Source: an uncultured Mollicutes bacterium
GTDB taxonomy: Bacteria; Bacillota_I; Bacilli_A; Acholeplasmatales; Anaeroplasmataceae
NCBI GenBank assembly: GCA_947174785.1
Contig: CAMWKG010000003.1
Coordinates: forward strand, 1-64,000
Length of the DNA stretch: 64,000 nucleotides
Reading direction: 5' to 3'
Shown: in pieces, positions 12,301 through 27,300 of the stretch
Position numbering within the stretch: the stretch's first letter is position 1
How the letters are laid out: each line of letters begins with the position of its first letter
Program-made: the position numbers and the translations under genes
Notes under the pieces: generated by a model
Seen by the model: the letters and a program-made list of their open reading frames with translations, nothing else
What the model was told of the DNA's origin: nothing
The model's database searches: none

Positions 12301-15300
12301 AAATTTTCTTTACAAATACAAGCAAAAATCCATATGAATCTTCTGATCCTTGTATTTTCGCAGATAGAGTAGTTGGCATTGAAGCTAAAGCATTTAGAGA
12401 AACTGCAGTTGACAATGTTGTCTTTGGAAATAGACTAACATTCATAGGTGATTATGCATTCTATAATTGTGACAGCTTATCTGCTATAGCACTTCCTGAG
12501 TCTATGAACCCAGATGGCTATGGTGTATATATCTTTGCTGAATCTGAACAACTAGTTTCAGCTGAATTTGGTTATGGTGTAGTCCAAATTCCTGAAGGAA
12601 TCTTTATGAACTGTTCTTCATTATCAGATGTATATTTCTATGATTATGAAGGCAATAAGACTGTAGTTCTAGATTCTATAACAGGTATGCCTACAGAGGT
12701 TATCTTAGGTAATATGGTTACTCCTGTATCTAAGGATAAATTAAAATATCCAGCAGACGAAGAGCCTGTTCTTTTACCTATGAATTATATGGCATCTACT
12801 GTAGAAGTGGTTGGTGCATATGCATTCTATGGTACAGCAATCAATAATATGGTATTTACAGAAGGATTGACTGAATTAGGAACAAGCAGCTTCGCAAAAT
12901 CTGAATTAGAGACAATTACAATCACTAAGAATGTTACTAAGATTTGGGATGGAATATTCGCTGAATGTAAAAATTTGAAGGAAGTTATTTTCCAAAATGA
13001 TGGTTTAGGTAATCAGATGTTTATTGATTGTACAGGTCTTACATCTATCACTTTACCTTATGGTGTAACAGAAATTGGTGAATATGCATTCCAAAATTGT
13101 GAGAATTTAGCTGAGGTAAGTGTACCTACTTCTGTTCAAACGATAAAAGAAGGAGCTTTTGCAAACTGTGTTAAGATTCAAGATTTAACATTACCATTTA
13201 TTGGTAAGGCTCGTGGAACAACAGGTCCAGAAGGCTTATTTGGTTGGATTTTTGGTAAATCATATGAAGAGGCTTTAGATGAGAATGGTGAAGTTGTTTC
13301 TAGAACACAAATCAATCCTGTTAAGCAATATTATGCAGGAGATGTGACAGATGAAAAGAATAATAATTATGAAATTTATTCTATTCCTGACACATTAAGA
13401 ACAATTAAGATTACTGATGAAAGATTAGTAAGCTTTGGTGCATTTATGAACACTTCATTAGATCGTATTGTCTTACCAGATGTAATGGATGATTTGGATA
13501 TGCCTGATGAAGATGATACTGCTAAAGCAAATTATTCTAATGTTTCTCAATTAACATCTATTGGGGATTATGCATTCTATAATTGTCAAGGATTGACAGA
13601 AGCAGAAATTCCTACTCAAATTTTAAATATAGGTAATTATGCATTTGCATATTGTCAGCAAGTTGATACTTTGGCATTACCTAAGCCAATTGTTATTAGT
13701 GAATTAACAAATGAAAAGTTAAAAGCTCAATTACAGAAAGAATATGGTTCAAGAGAAGAAATCTATGGACTTCAAGGTTTAGGAAACTATTCATTCTATC
13801 ATTGTGAATCCTTACCAACAATCACTATTCCTAAAACTGTAATTGGAAATAAGATTGGTTCTTATGTATTTGCACATTGTCATGACTTAGAAGAATTAAT
13901 CTTTGAAAATGATTCTCTAGGAGTTAAGATGTTCTCTAACTGCTATTCCTTAAAGGATATTGTGTTACCAGAACAAATAACTAGAGTAGACTCTGGTACA
14001 TTCGAAGTTTGTACATCTCTACGCTATGTTTATATTCCTAAGAGTGTTACTTATATTGGTCAAGCTGCATTCGACCGTTGTCCAAGTCTTGTGAAGTTAG
14101 TATTACCATTTATTGGTTCTTCAAATGCTACAACTAATACTGAAAAGGCAGAGTCTGTCTTTGGCTGGATTTTTGGTTCTACACCTTTCAATTATGGTGA
14201 TGATCCATTGACAGAAGAAAAAGAAGGAACACCTGCTTCAGCTATTACGCAATACTATAGTGATACTGGTAGATTAACAGTTTATATTCCTAAGACATTA
14301 GAGCAGGTATTTATTACAAACGAAAATATTATTGCATATGGTGCATTTAGTAGTTCATTAGATAGTTCTAAGGCTGTAACGAATACATTAGGTATAGATT
14401 TGATTGTTATATCACATGATTATGTACCTACTAAGGTATTTGCTACTGAGGGTGATCCTTCATTACAAACTGCTATTGTACAAAATGGTATGTATAAATA
14501 CCGTAATGATGTAAGTATTTTAGGTGATGGAACTCCTGCAGAAGAAACATATACTTTAGGTGAAATGTATACATTCTATAATCTATTTGTAGATGAAAAT
14601 ATTTCTAGACTTGGTGCATATGCTTTCTTCAATGAGGATTCTATTGAGCATGCATATTTGAATTTTACAGATATATCTAGTGGTGTGTTTGCATTTGGCG
14701 ATTGTACAAATTTGAAATTTGCATACTTCCCTAATGCAGCTGGTGCGCTTCCATCTCATTTCTTCAGATTCTGTACGAAATTAGAAAGAAGTATTGTACC
14801 TGATGCAATTACTTCTATGGGAAGATATTCTTATAGCTGGTGTCCACGTATTACCTATTTACATATTCCATTTATAGGCTATCAAAACTATAGTGGAGAT
14901 GTTGCAGGAGGATCTAGATATAATGCATCATTCGCATATATCTTTAACGGAAGAGAAATCTATGGTGGTAATGATCCTCAATTCCAAAATATTTATTCTG
15001 ATAACCTAAGTTATTTTGAACGTACTATGTACTATGATGGTAATTGGAGTGGTTGGTATTATACTCCAAGATCCTATGTATTAACATTAACTCAGGATGT
15101 TCATATCGGTTATACTTCTACAGTTCAAACTTATGGTTTAAAGAGACTTTATCTTTCAGATAAATTAGTAACAGTAGGTGTAGAAGCATTTACTTATGCT
15201 ACAAATTTAACTGCAATTGCTATTTGGTCTACTACAGACAATATGAGATATGAAGACTATGATGGTCATGCTCATTTCAATGAAACAAACTTTAGATCAA

Positions 15301-18300
15301 TTGGCGCTAGTGCATTTGGACGTTGTCAAGGCTTAAGTGAAATTTACATTCCAAATTGTGTTACTTATATTGGTAATTCCGCATTTGTTAATACAAGAAT
15401 TAGCAAGCTCGTTGTACCATTCATTGGATTAGAACGTGGTTCTACTGGTGTAAATGCTATTTTAGGTATCTGGTTCTATGATAATGGTTATAACTGGATT
15501 AATGATACATGGTATTGGTCAAATAATATTTTATATGATGGCTTAGGCTTTGGTTCTTGGTCTAGAATGTACTATAATAGTTCAAGCTATTTAGATGCAA
15601 TTATTCCAAATAATTTAGCAACAGTAGTAGTAACTGATGCAGCTACAATTGGAGCAGGTGCATTCTATGATTGTAATAATATTAAAACAATCATCTTACC
15701 ATTTGGTCAGGATGCTCAAGCAGATAATTTAGTTGGTATGCCTGATGAATATTCAGATCCATTAGTATTGATGGGTGATGCATCAGATGATCCAACATTA
15801 GCATGGGGTACAAGACGTTTGACTTCTATTGGTTGGAGAGCGTTCTACCATATGGGCAATTTAAGAACAATTTATATTCCAAACACTGTGGCTTCTATTG
15901 CTGTTGAAGCATTTAGATATGATACAGCATTAACTAAGGCTGTGTTAAATAACAGTATTACTGGAAACTATATGTTTGCAGATTGTACTAACCTTGTTGA
16001 TGTTTCTATAGATAAGGTTGAAGTAATTGAAGATTACTGCTTCTATAACTGTAGTAAGCTTGAGAAGATTAACGACACTGTGATTGATGTTACATTGAAT
16101 AATGGTAATATTGTTCATGCTGGCGCAAACATTTTTGAAGATATTGTAACTTCTATTAATAGTTATGCATTCTATCAATGTTCTAGATTTGCATATCCAT
16201 TAGATCAAGCTTCAGCTGAAAATTCAAGAATCACATATATTGGTGCGTATGCATTCTATAATGATGATCGCTTAGGTGGCTATGAATATGTGACTGAGGA
16301 TGTAGAAGATGAAGATGGAAATACGACTCAAGTATCTAAAGAAACTATACGTCCACTTGATCTATATTTACCTCGTGAATTAGTTACTCTAGGAAATAGT
16401 GCATTTGAATACTCTGATAATATTGTTAAGATTCATAGCTTCAATAAGGTTGTATTTATGAATGGTACTTATACAGTTGATGCTGCTCATCAATTGGCTT
16501 CTGGTGGATATACATTTGCACATATTCCATCATTAGAAGAAGCTTACATTTATGGAGATAACATTAGTAAAACTATTTTCTATGATGATGCTAAGCTTCG
16601 TAAGGTACAAATGGATAATGTTACTGTAATTTCATCTGGTGCATTCTATAATTGTGATAGTTTAGTTGCAATTGAATTAACAGAATATGAAAAGACACAA
16701 GTAATGACAGATGTTAATGGAATAACTCAAACAAGAACAGATATTCCAGCTGGATCAAATATTTTCGAGTATTTTGTAACAGATATTGATTCTTATGCAT
16801 TCTATGACTGTGCACGTTTTATGTATCCATTAGCTAATGAAGAGGCTGCATTAAAGACACTAATAACAAATATTGGTGCATATGCATTCTATAATTGTGA
16901 TCGTCTAGGTGGTACATCTTCAAACACTGTAGATGGAAATACGGTTGAGTCTATTGAACCATTTGAATTATATATGCCTTATAGATTAGTTACTTTAGGC
17001 GCTTCTGCATTTGAAAATTGTAACAACGTGGTTAAGGTTAGAATTTATGAAAATGTAGAAACTGTTGGTGCTAAAGCATTCTATAAGAATACTCAAAATG
17101 AAATGGTAGTCTTCGGATCTGAGGATACTGCAGCTACTCATACACCAACCCTAGGTGCTTCAATTTTCGAAGATAATACAAGCCTTACACAAATTCTTCT
17201 ATATACTACATCAACAGGTGTGGCAATGTTTAAGGGCTGTACATCTTTAGTAAATGCAGATGGTGAGCTAATTAAAACAGACACAATTACTTATATTGCT
17301 GATGAAATGTTTAGTGGTGCTACAAAGCTACAGAATTATAAGATTCCTACAACAGTTCAAACAATTGGTAATTATGCTTTCTTACGCAATAGATCTTTAG
17401 ATAACCGTTTATATGAATATACAATGCTTATTCCAAGTAGTGTAACAAGCATTGGAAACTGGGCATTCTATGAAAACTTCTTAATGCGTCACTTCGTAGT
17501 TGAAGAAGAGCAGACAGAAGATGGAGAAGTTATTGAATCTCTAACTTATATGGGTAGAGGTGTACTTGCTGGATGTAGCAGTTTAGAGGATATGGTTATT
17601 CCTTATATTGGTGAAACAAGTACTAGTGCAAGTGGCAACCAAAGTTCTATGATATGGTATTTTGTAGACCTAGAGACAACAACTTATACATATTTGGATG
17701 CTACAAACTATACAACATGGTTATATAGCGTATCCTTTGGCTGGTGGCATGTTATGGCTCCTTATGCATTAAGAGAGGTAACAGTTACAAGAGCAACTAC
17801 AATTATGCCACATGCATTTAGAGCATTCACTTCTCTAGAAGAAGTTCATCTTCCAGGAACTACTGAAGAATATCCTGTGAATACAGTAACTTCTATTCAA
17901 AATTATGCATTCTATGATTGTTGTTCATTACAAAATCTAATTATACCTGAAAGTGTTACTTCAATTGGACAACAGGCATTCTGGAATTGTTTAACCTTCA
18001 CGGATATTGTTGTTCCAACAGGAGTACAATCTATAGGTCAGCATGCCTTTGGATATTGTTCAAATTTAACAAATTTATCACTACCATTTATTGGTAATAC
18101 AGATGCTTCAACTGGTACAAATGCAACTCTTGATTATATTTTCTATAATGGAGGACGTGCTGCTGGTACACATTCTTATAAATCTGTAGAATTTGCAGAA
18201 GAAGAGAATGGTGATGTTACACGTACTAAAGTAACAAAAACAGTACCTTATGGTGCATTGGTTAGTGTTACTCAATACACATCACTTGGTGTGTCTGATG

Positions 18301-21300
18301 TAAAGGTTAATGTAAATAAACATACAATTCATACTTATAAGGTTCCAGAAGATATTTTTGAGGAAACTTATACAACTACAAGAAGCTTTGGTGCTCCTAT
18401 TACAAGCTGTCTTCCAGAAACTTTAAGAAAACTTGCAATAACCAATGCATCAAAGATTGCTGCTGGTGCATTAATGAATGTACCAATGCTTGATACTTTA
18501 GAGTTAGTTGATAATTCTTTAGCTGAGGATTCATCTCTTCGTCTTCTAACTTCCATTGGAAATGGTGCATTCTATCAAATGGGTACAATTACAGATTTGG
18601 TTATCCCATCTACTGTAACAACATTAGGTCATTTCTTAACCTATGGTTCTTCATTTGAAAACCTAAGTGTACCTGCCGCTTTGAGAAGTGTTGCAGATCA
18701 TGCATTTGAGGATTCTGATTCTTTAAAGAATGTTATATTACATGGTGAATATCATTCAGCTGATGATTTCACAGCTATGGGCGCATTTATGTTCCGTGAT
18801 TGTGACCAACTTGAGAAGGTTACTCAGGAAGGACCTATGGAAATCATTCGTACATATGCATTCTATGAATGTCCTAATTTGAAGTGGTTCAATGCTACTG
18901 AAGATGAAATTGAAAATGATATTCATATTATACGTATTGTTGGTGCTGAAACCTTAGAGGATGGTACTAGAGTTCCAGGAACTCAGATCATTGAGCCATA
19001 TGCATTTAGCTTTAATCCAAATTCTACAGTCACTCCACAAATTCAAAGAATTGAAATCAACAAGAGTGTTGTTGCTGAAATTGGTAAATTTGCATTTGCA
19101 TATCAAACAGGTGTAACTGGTCCTGATGGATTAAAATTAAATACAAATGTATTAGGTGCATTTGCATTTAAGGGTTGTACAGGCTTAACAAATGTTTCCT
19201 TCCCTAAAGCAATTCATGTTGTCAGTGCTGGTGCATTCTATAATTGTATTAATTTAGAGATTGTAAACTTTGCTGATGATACAGAAGCATGTAAGTTGAT
19301 TGATGACTATGCATTCTATAACTGCTCTAAACTAAGAGTATTAATCATGCCTGATACAATTGAGGAGCTTGGTCAAAATGTATTTGCAAAATGTTATGAG
19401 TTATTCTATGTAAAATTCTCTAATAATATTTATAATATCAATGACTATGCATTCTATCAGTGTGTTAAGCTAGCTGCAGTTATTTTACCGAAGGAATTAA
19501 GAGCAATTGGTGCTTATGCCTTTGCTGAATGTGTACATTTAGGTTACTTAGATGATGAACAAAAGGAATTCTTAGATATAAATCATATTGTATATGATGA
19601 AGAAAAGGTTAAGAATTTTGTGATTCCTTCTAAGGTGGGAGACCCATTCCCTGATGATTATAGATTGGAAGGCAACGAAATAGGTATTCGTCCATATGCC
19701 TTTGCATATTGTACAGGTTTAACCTATGTTGATGTTCAATCTAAGATTTTAGGTGACTACATCTTCGATCATTGTACTAGCTTAGAAACTGCAAATCTTG
19801 CAGAAGGTTTAACAACAATTAATATTGCAGCATTTAACCATTGTGAATCATTGGTTAATATGAATAACAATAATGCGGATGGAAATCCAACATTAACAAT
19901 CCCAACCACTGTAGAGGTTATTAAGGATTATGCCTTCAATTACTGTTTGAGTGCAGAAGAAGTTATAGTTCCTGAGAATGTTAATGAAATAGGTAAATAT
20001 GTATTTGCATATAATAAGCATTTATTAAAGGCAACTGTTAAGTGTGATATCTTAGGTCCATTTATGTTTGCTTACGATGAGGATTTTGAAGATATTGCAA
20101 TTAGTAAGAATATTCGTATCATACCAGAAGGCTGCTTCTATAAGTGCAGTAGCTTAAATAGTATGACTAATATTGGTGAAAGTGATTCTACTGATGCAAA
20201 TACAGTAAGTCTACCTATAAGTGTACGTGTAATTGAGAAGGAAGCCTTCCGTTACTGTACTTCAATGGAAAGATTAATTACACCTAATACTTTAGGTGCA
20301 ACAGAAACAGGATTCACTTATGATGGACCTTATTTGGCTGACCATATTTTCGCTGATTGTGAAGGCTTAATTGAGGTTGATTTACAAGGTGCATATCTTG
20401 GAAATTATATGTTTGCAAACTGCTATAGCTTAGAAAGAATTACTATTGGCGGTGTTGCAGATGATCCAGATCAAGTAATTACTACTATTCCAGTAGGTGC
20501 ATTCTATCGTTGTTCAAGCTTGACAACAGTGAACACTGAAGGAGAATTGAATCTAAATGCAAGTGTTCAATCTATTGATGAATTTGCATTTGCACAATGT
20601 GGTTCAATTACAGATTTATATTTACCAAAATCTTTACAATACATTGCAGGTTCTGCATTTAGTGGATGTAAATCATTAGAATCAGTTCATATCCCATTTG
20701 TTGGTTCAAGTCGTGGAGATGAATCTGAATATGCAGAGCTAGAAGGCTTATTTGGCTGGATTTTTGGTGATACAGAATATTATATCTTAGAAAATTCTAC
20801 AGCAACTGCGTTTGTTGAGTCTTTAGATAGTTTAACAGAAGAGGAAAAGAATGATGAAATTGCATCATGGATTGAAAATGCAATGAAGGCATACTTCCTT
20901 GGTGTTGTTGGCTTTGATGCCACAAGTACGCCTACTGTTACTACAAAGAATAATGTAACTACATATGAATTGGTATACAATGAATATAAGGTTACAGCTA
21001 CTGCAACTCAAGTTGTTTCTGGTAGAAAGACAACAATTACGGTAGTGATTGCTGGAACTAAGACAATTGATGAAGAAATAACTGAATTTATTCCATCTGA
21101 TGTTACGACAAAGCTTGTCTTTGCTGCAACTTCTTTTGATGTTGCTGTAGAACCAGAAAATGAGACAGATCCAGTTATTACAACAACATATTATAAGTTG
21201 GATGTATATGAAACAGTTCGTACAGAATCTAATTTAACTTATTCTATGATTGATATTGAAGACTATATTAAGGTAGAAGCATTTGATATGATGTATGCTT

Positions 21301-24300
21301 ATATACCAAATATTAGTGCTTCTGAAATTAGTACTCTTCCTGAAGTAAAAGATGCAGATGGATTGGTAACAAGATACGGTATATCTACTCGAAATAAAGC
21401 TGCTGAAGTTGCTATTGTTGATTACTATGAATTATTTGCTAATATCACTCGTGTAATTGATGAGAATAGCAAGACAGTTTATGTGAAGATTGTGATTACT
21501 TCTAAGCATCATTATCAACGTCTTGATGAAGGTGATTTGGAAGAAAAAGTTACAGACTTCTATCCTGTAGGTGTTATGACACAATATGAGTTATCTTATG
21601 TATTAGATGAATCCTATACTTCAACAGAAGCATACTACAAGGAAGATGAAACAATGTCATATCGTATTCCAAATACGATTGTTTCAATCACTATTTTCGA
21701 TGAGAATGTTATTGACTATGGTGCATTTATGAATATGAATAAAGTAATCTCTATGTCTCTAAACCCTGAGGTTACTCAAATAAGAGATTATGCATTCTAC
21801 TTAGATTATAGCTTGAAGGAATTCAATGGTAACTATGTATATGCTTCCACTACTTCATATTCTTTAACAGCTCCATCATTAGAAGCAACAATGCCAAGAG
21901 ACTTAAAGTTCATTGGAGATTATGCATTCTATAATGATCCAGAGAAGTATGAAAGCAACTTCTTGTATCTAACATTTAATGATGTGATTGAGCATATAGG
22001 AGATTATGCATTCTATGGATGGAATTCTATCACTACTTTAGAAATTCCTGAATCAGTTAATGAGATTGGTACACATGTATTTGCATATAATACAAGTCTT
22101 GTCAAAGTAACAAATGAAAGTATTCATTTCGGTGCTTATATGTTCTCTCATGATGACAAGTTGACTACATTCAACTCTGATATTGATGATACAGTTGTTA
22201 TTGGAACACAATATTTAGAAGAAAATATGCCTGAACATATCTTTGAATACAATACAAGCATTACAGCAGTTGATATTCGAAATGCATATATAGCTAATTA
22301 CATGTTCTATCAATGTAGAAATATTCCTGAAATCTATATTCGTCCTAATGTTACAATTATTGGAGAAGGAGCCTTTGCTAAGTGTGTATCCTTAACAGAT
22401 GTTTATTATACTGATGCATTTAATTATGACACTTATCGTGCTCCACAAACTGATGATGAAGGTAAGCTTGTTCGTATCCTAGATGTTGATAGAATTAAGG
22501 CTGATAATTTATTGACTTACTATACAATAGATGATACGACATTCGTTCTTGAGGGCTATAAAACATATACCTATGGTGGTATTGCTCAAAATACAGATAA
22601 ATCTAATGTTGAATTAATTGGTGCATTTGCATTCCAAGAAACATTAATATCTAACCTTGATGTTCCTCAAATTGCTACATATTTAGGTGAAGGTATAATT
22701 AAGGGTTGTAAGAATATCAACTTCGTATATATTCCATTTATTGGTAGTGGTGTTGGAAACCAAAATGTTATTGATGCAACATTTGGTTGGATCTTTGGAC
22801 GTATGTTCTTAGATGGAACAACATTATCTCACCCTAAGGGAACAAATGTAGCAGAAGGTATTGATCATGGATATGATGATAAAGAAACATTTGATTTATT
22901 AACAGATACATCTTTATTCTATCCAATCACTCAATCCTATACAAATGTTCATACTGCAACTTACTTCCTACCTGTTGATTTAAAAGTTGTAATTATTACA
23001 CATGAAACTATTGTAGGCCGTGGTGCATTCTATGATTGTACAGAATTAGAGCATATTTGGTTACCACAGGATACTTTAAGACAAATTCAGCATGAGGCAT
23101 TCTATAATTGTACAAATCTAAAAGAAATGCTAATTCCAAATCAGATTAGCTCTATTTTGGAAAACACATTTGCTAAGTGTGCTTCATTAGAATTTATTCA
23201 AGTTCCATATGTTGGTAAATCTGCTAGTGCAAATGGTATTGATAGTGTATTTGGTGTACTGTTTGGTACAGAAGAATACGCTGGAAGCTACCCTGCATTA
23301 CAGTTATATGAAAAAGAAGATAAGCATGAACAGTCTACTGAATATGAATATGGTGTAATTCGTTACTATATTCCTCATTCATTAAAGATGGTTATCATTC
23401 CTGATACAAGAATGAATACAATACCATTTGGTGCTTTCAGTAACTGTAGTGAAATTGAAAGAATTGAAATTACTGGTAATGTTCGTTATGTTGGAGCATA
23501 TGCATTCTTTAATTGTTCTAGCTTATCAGACTATAAGAAAATTGAAGATGAAAATCATCCACTTGGTTTCCCTGAAACAATCATTGAAATTGGTGAATTT
23601 GCATTTAGTGGATGTGTTGCTATGCCAGATATGATCTTATCACCAGTTCTTCAAAGAATTGGAAGATATGCATTCCAGGATATGACAATTACAGAACTTT
23701 ATGTTCCAAATACTACTGTTGAAATTGGAGAAAATATCTTAAAGGGTTGCTACAATCTTGAAACATTATCTGTTCCATTTATTGCAGATCGTTTAACTGA
23801 ACCAACTGCAGGAACAGAGGTATTAGGACATTTCTTTGGTACAAGCAAAGAGTATATTGAAAATCTTTATAAATATCAGCAATTCCATCAATATCTATAC
23901 TTTAATGTATTTGATAGATCATTGACAGAAACTGAAATTGCAGCATTATTTGGTATTCCAACAGATGTTGATGCAGTTGCATTCAATAACTATATGACAG
24001 CAGATGTTAAGTATAGAAGATATGTGAAGATTTTATTATCAGGTGTTTATGAAGAAGAATTCTTTGATGAATATTACTATTTCGCAGAGGAATTAGGTAT
24101 TGAGTATGCTCTACCTAAAGCCTTAAAGAATCTATATGTTACAAATGCTCCACACATTGCTGAAGAAGCATGTGCAAATGCAAAAGAGATTCTAAATGTA
24201 GATTTATCTTATTCAAATGATTTGATTTATATAGGAAGAGCTGCATTTATGAATTGTACAGGTTTGGAAAATGTATATTTACCTGCTGATGTAACAATGG

Positions 24301-27300
24301 ATGAAGATGGCGAAAGATATGCACTTAATAAGGAAGATAATCCAAAAACAGTTCTTGATTGGATTGGTGATGATGCATTCAGAAATTGTACAAATTTAAC
24401 ACATATTCAATTAGATACATGTATCGTTCTTGAAAGCATTGGATCTTATGCATTTGCAGGTTCTGATGAAGTTAGAAGTACACTTGCATATGTAACAATT
24501 CCTGAATCAATAACTGAAGTAGGATCTTATGCATTTGCATACAATGGTCTAAAGGATATAGAAATTTTGAATAACTATATTGGCGATCATATGTTCTATG
24601 AGAATGACTCATTAGTAGATTTGGTTGTGCCAACACTTCAAATTCCAGGCCGTGTTTCCTATATTGGTGATTACGCATTTGCTGAGTGTGATTTATTAGA
24701 AAACTTAACATTAACCGAAGGACTTGATCGTCTAGGCAATTATATGTTCTATAATGATGACTCTTTAATTGAGGTTGTTGTTCCACAATCTATTAATAAG
24801 GATAGTGGTAGTTGTGCAGATTATGTATTTGCTGAATGTAGTGGTCTAGAAAAAGCTACTATCTTAAATAACAAGATTGGTAACTATATGTTTGCTCATG
24901 CTGCAGAACCAGGTGAAGAATTGACTGATGAAGATTCTCATTTAAGAGTTGTAATTTGGGATGTTGATGCTATTGAGCAATTGGGTACAGGTGCATTTAT
25001 GAACTGTACATTGTTAGACTATCTAGCATCTGTAGGCGATGGTGAAGGAGAATTAGATGAATCTAAGAGAGGCATTCTAAAAGCTCCAACAAATAGTATG
25101 GTTGATGCAATTGGGGATAAGACATTCTACAATTGTAAGGCATTTACATCTATCGTTATTCCAGGAAATATTGCAACAATTGGTATTTCTGCATTCGAAG
25201 GATGTAGAGGCGTGTTGACTATAACATTTGATGAAAATGGTCAATTGACAGATATTAAGCAAAATGCATTTAAGGATAACTGGTTGGTGAAGGACCTTGT
25301 TATTCCAGGAACTGTTGAACATATTGGTTATGGTGCATTAAATGGAGAAAGTATGCTTGAAAACTTAACTCTTCCATTTATTGGTGCTAAGGAAAGTATC
25401 AATGTAACAACAGAAGGATTATTCGGTTATATCTTTGCTGGACCAGAATACTATAACAGCTATGAAAGTAGACAACACTTCATTAATAGTGAAGGTGATT
25501 TAGATGATTCTATTGTTGTAACCTATATTCCTAAGGGATTAAAGAAAATTACAATTAATGAAGATGAAATTATTTCCTATGGTGCATTTAATGGTTGTGC
25601 ATCCTTAGAAGAGGTTGTTTTACCTGATAATTTGAAGCATATTTATAAGAATGCATTCTTAGACTGTGCTGGATTAAAGCACATTGAAATTCCAGCAACA
25701 GTTGAGACAATTGGAGACTCAGCATTTGAAAATTGTTACGACTTAGAACGTATCACCTTCTTGACAGAAGCTGATGGCGATACTGCCTTAGAGTCTATGG
25801 GTAATCGTGTATTTGCAAACTGTCGTACAATTACTGAATTAACTATTCCAAATACGCTTGAGACATTTGGTTATCAAGATGAAAATACTGTTGGTGGCGA
25901 AATGTTCAGTGGCTGTATTAATCTTCAAGTATTAACTATGCCATTCATTGGTAGTAAAGCAGGTAATTCTGGTTCAGAAGATGCTTTATTCGGATGGATG
26001 TTTGGTACTACTCCAATTCCATTCTATAAGGATGTTCAAAATCAATGGGTATATAATGAGCTAGACACTCCTTATGATACTCAGGAAGAAGCAATTGAGG
26101 CAGCTACTCTTGTCGGATTGACTTCTGAAAATGTCTTTGAAAATAATGGTAAATATTATGTTCAGGGTTATCAAACTCGTTCTTTAGCTGAATTTATGTT
26201 AGAAACAGCGGGTGTATATAAAGACTTATCAACAGGTACAATTTATGCATATCGTAAAGATTTAGCATATGATTCTGTTGAGGAATTGAGAGCCGCTTGG
26301 GGTAATCGTCTATATCTAGAAATAGATGGTAAGTATTATGCTCGTTATGTAGTTCAAATGGAGACATCAGATATTTCATTTGATACCTTGGCTGAATTAC
26401 AACAAAGCTATGGTGAGGATGCAATGTATGTTTATGAAGATGGTAAGTATTATGTACAATATCCAACTTCCTTAAACTTCTTATCAGATCATTGTTATAT
26501 CATCAACCAATATAAGATGGATAACTATCTACAAATTACAGGAGCAAACGCAGACTATATTAATTTCTATATTGCTTCTCAAAGATTTGGCGATGATGTA
26601 GAAGAAAAGAACTACATTCTTCCTACAGCTTTAACTCAGTTAAATATTACAATGGAGACTGTAGTTGGTTATGGTGCGTTAATGCGTTGCTATGGACTTA
26701 CAACAGTGAACTTCTATGAAACAGTAACTAAGGCTTATGTTGATGAATCTGGTAATATTATTACATTATTATTAGATGCTGATGGAAATGAAATCACAGA
26801 GACTAACCCTGTTCATAAAACAAACTTATTAGAAATCCATGATTATGGTTTCTATGAAGATAAGCAACAAGTAATTCGTTATGTTGAAAATGGTACAGAA
26901 ATGACTAAGACCTTAAGTGGTTTAACTTACATAAATTCTATACCAGTTCAATATGAAGGAGAAATGGTTTCTGTTAATGTTTGTATTCCAGAGAATGTAT
27001 TCTTCATTGGAAATCATGCATTTGATCAATGTGATTCTGTTGAATCATTGTATATTCCAGTAGCAGTATTAGATATTGAAACCTATGCCTTCGCAAATGA
27101 AGATGGTTTAAGACTTATTGTTTTAGACAATGCATTGCTAGGAGAATATCAATTCTTCAACTGTGATGGTTTAGAGGAAGTTATTGTTCCATCAAATATC
27201 ACAGAAATTAGAACTCATGCATTCTACGATTGTGATGCATTAATCGATATTACAATTCGTACTCGTTATTTAGGTCAATATATGTTTGCACACTGTGATG

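Noticed and set aside
23428-23634. Plus-strand 68-codon frame inside gene 1
   Set aside because: It is an alternative frame of LRR codons; the in-frame reading gives continuous LRRs across it.
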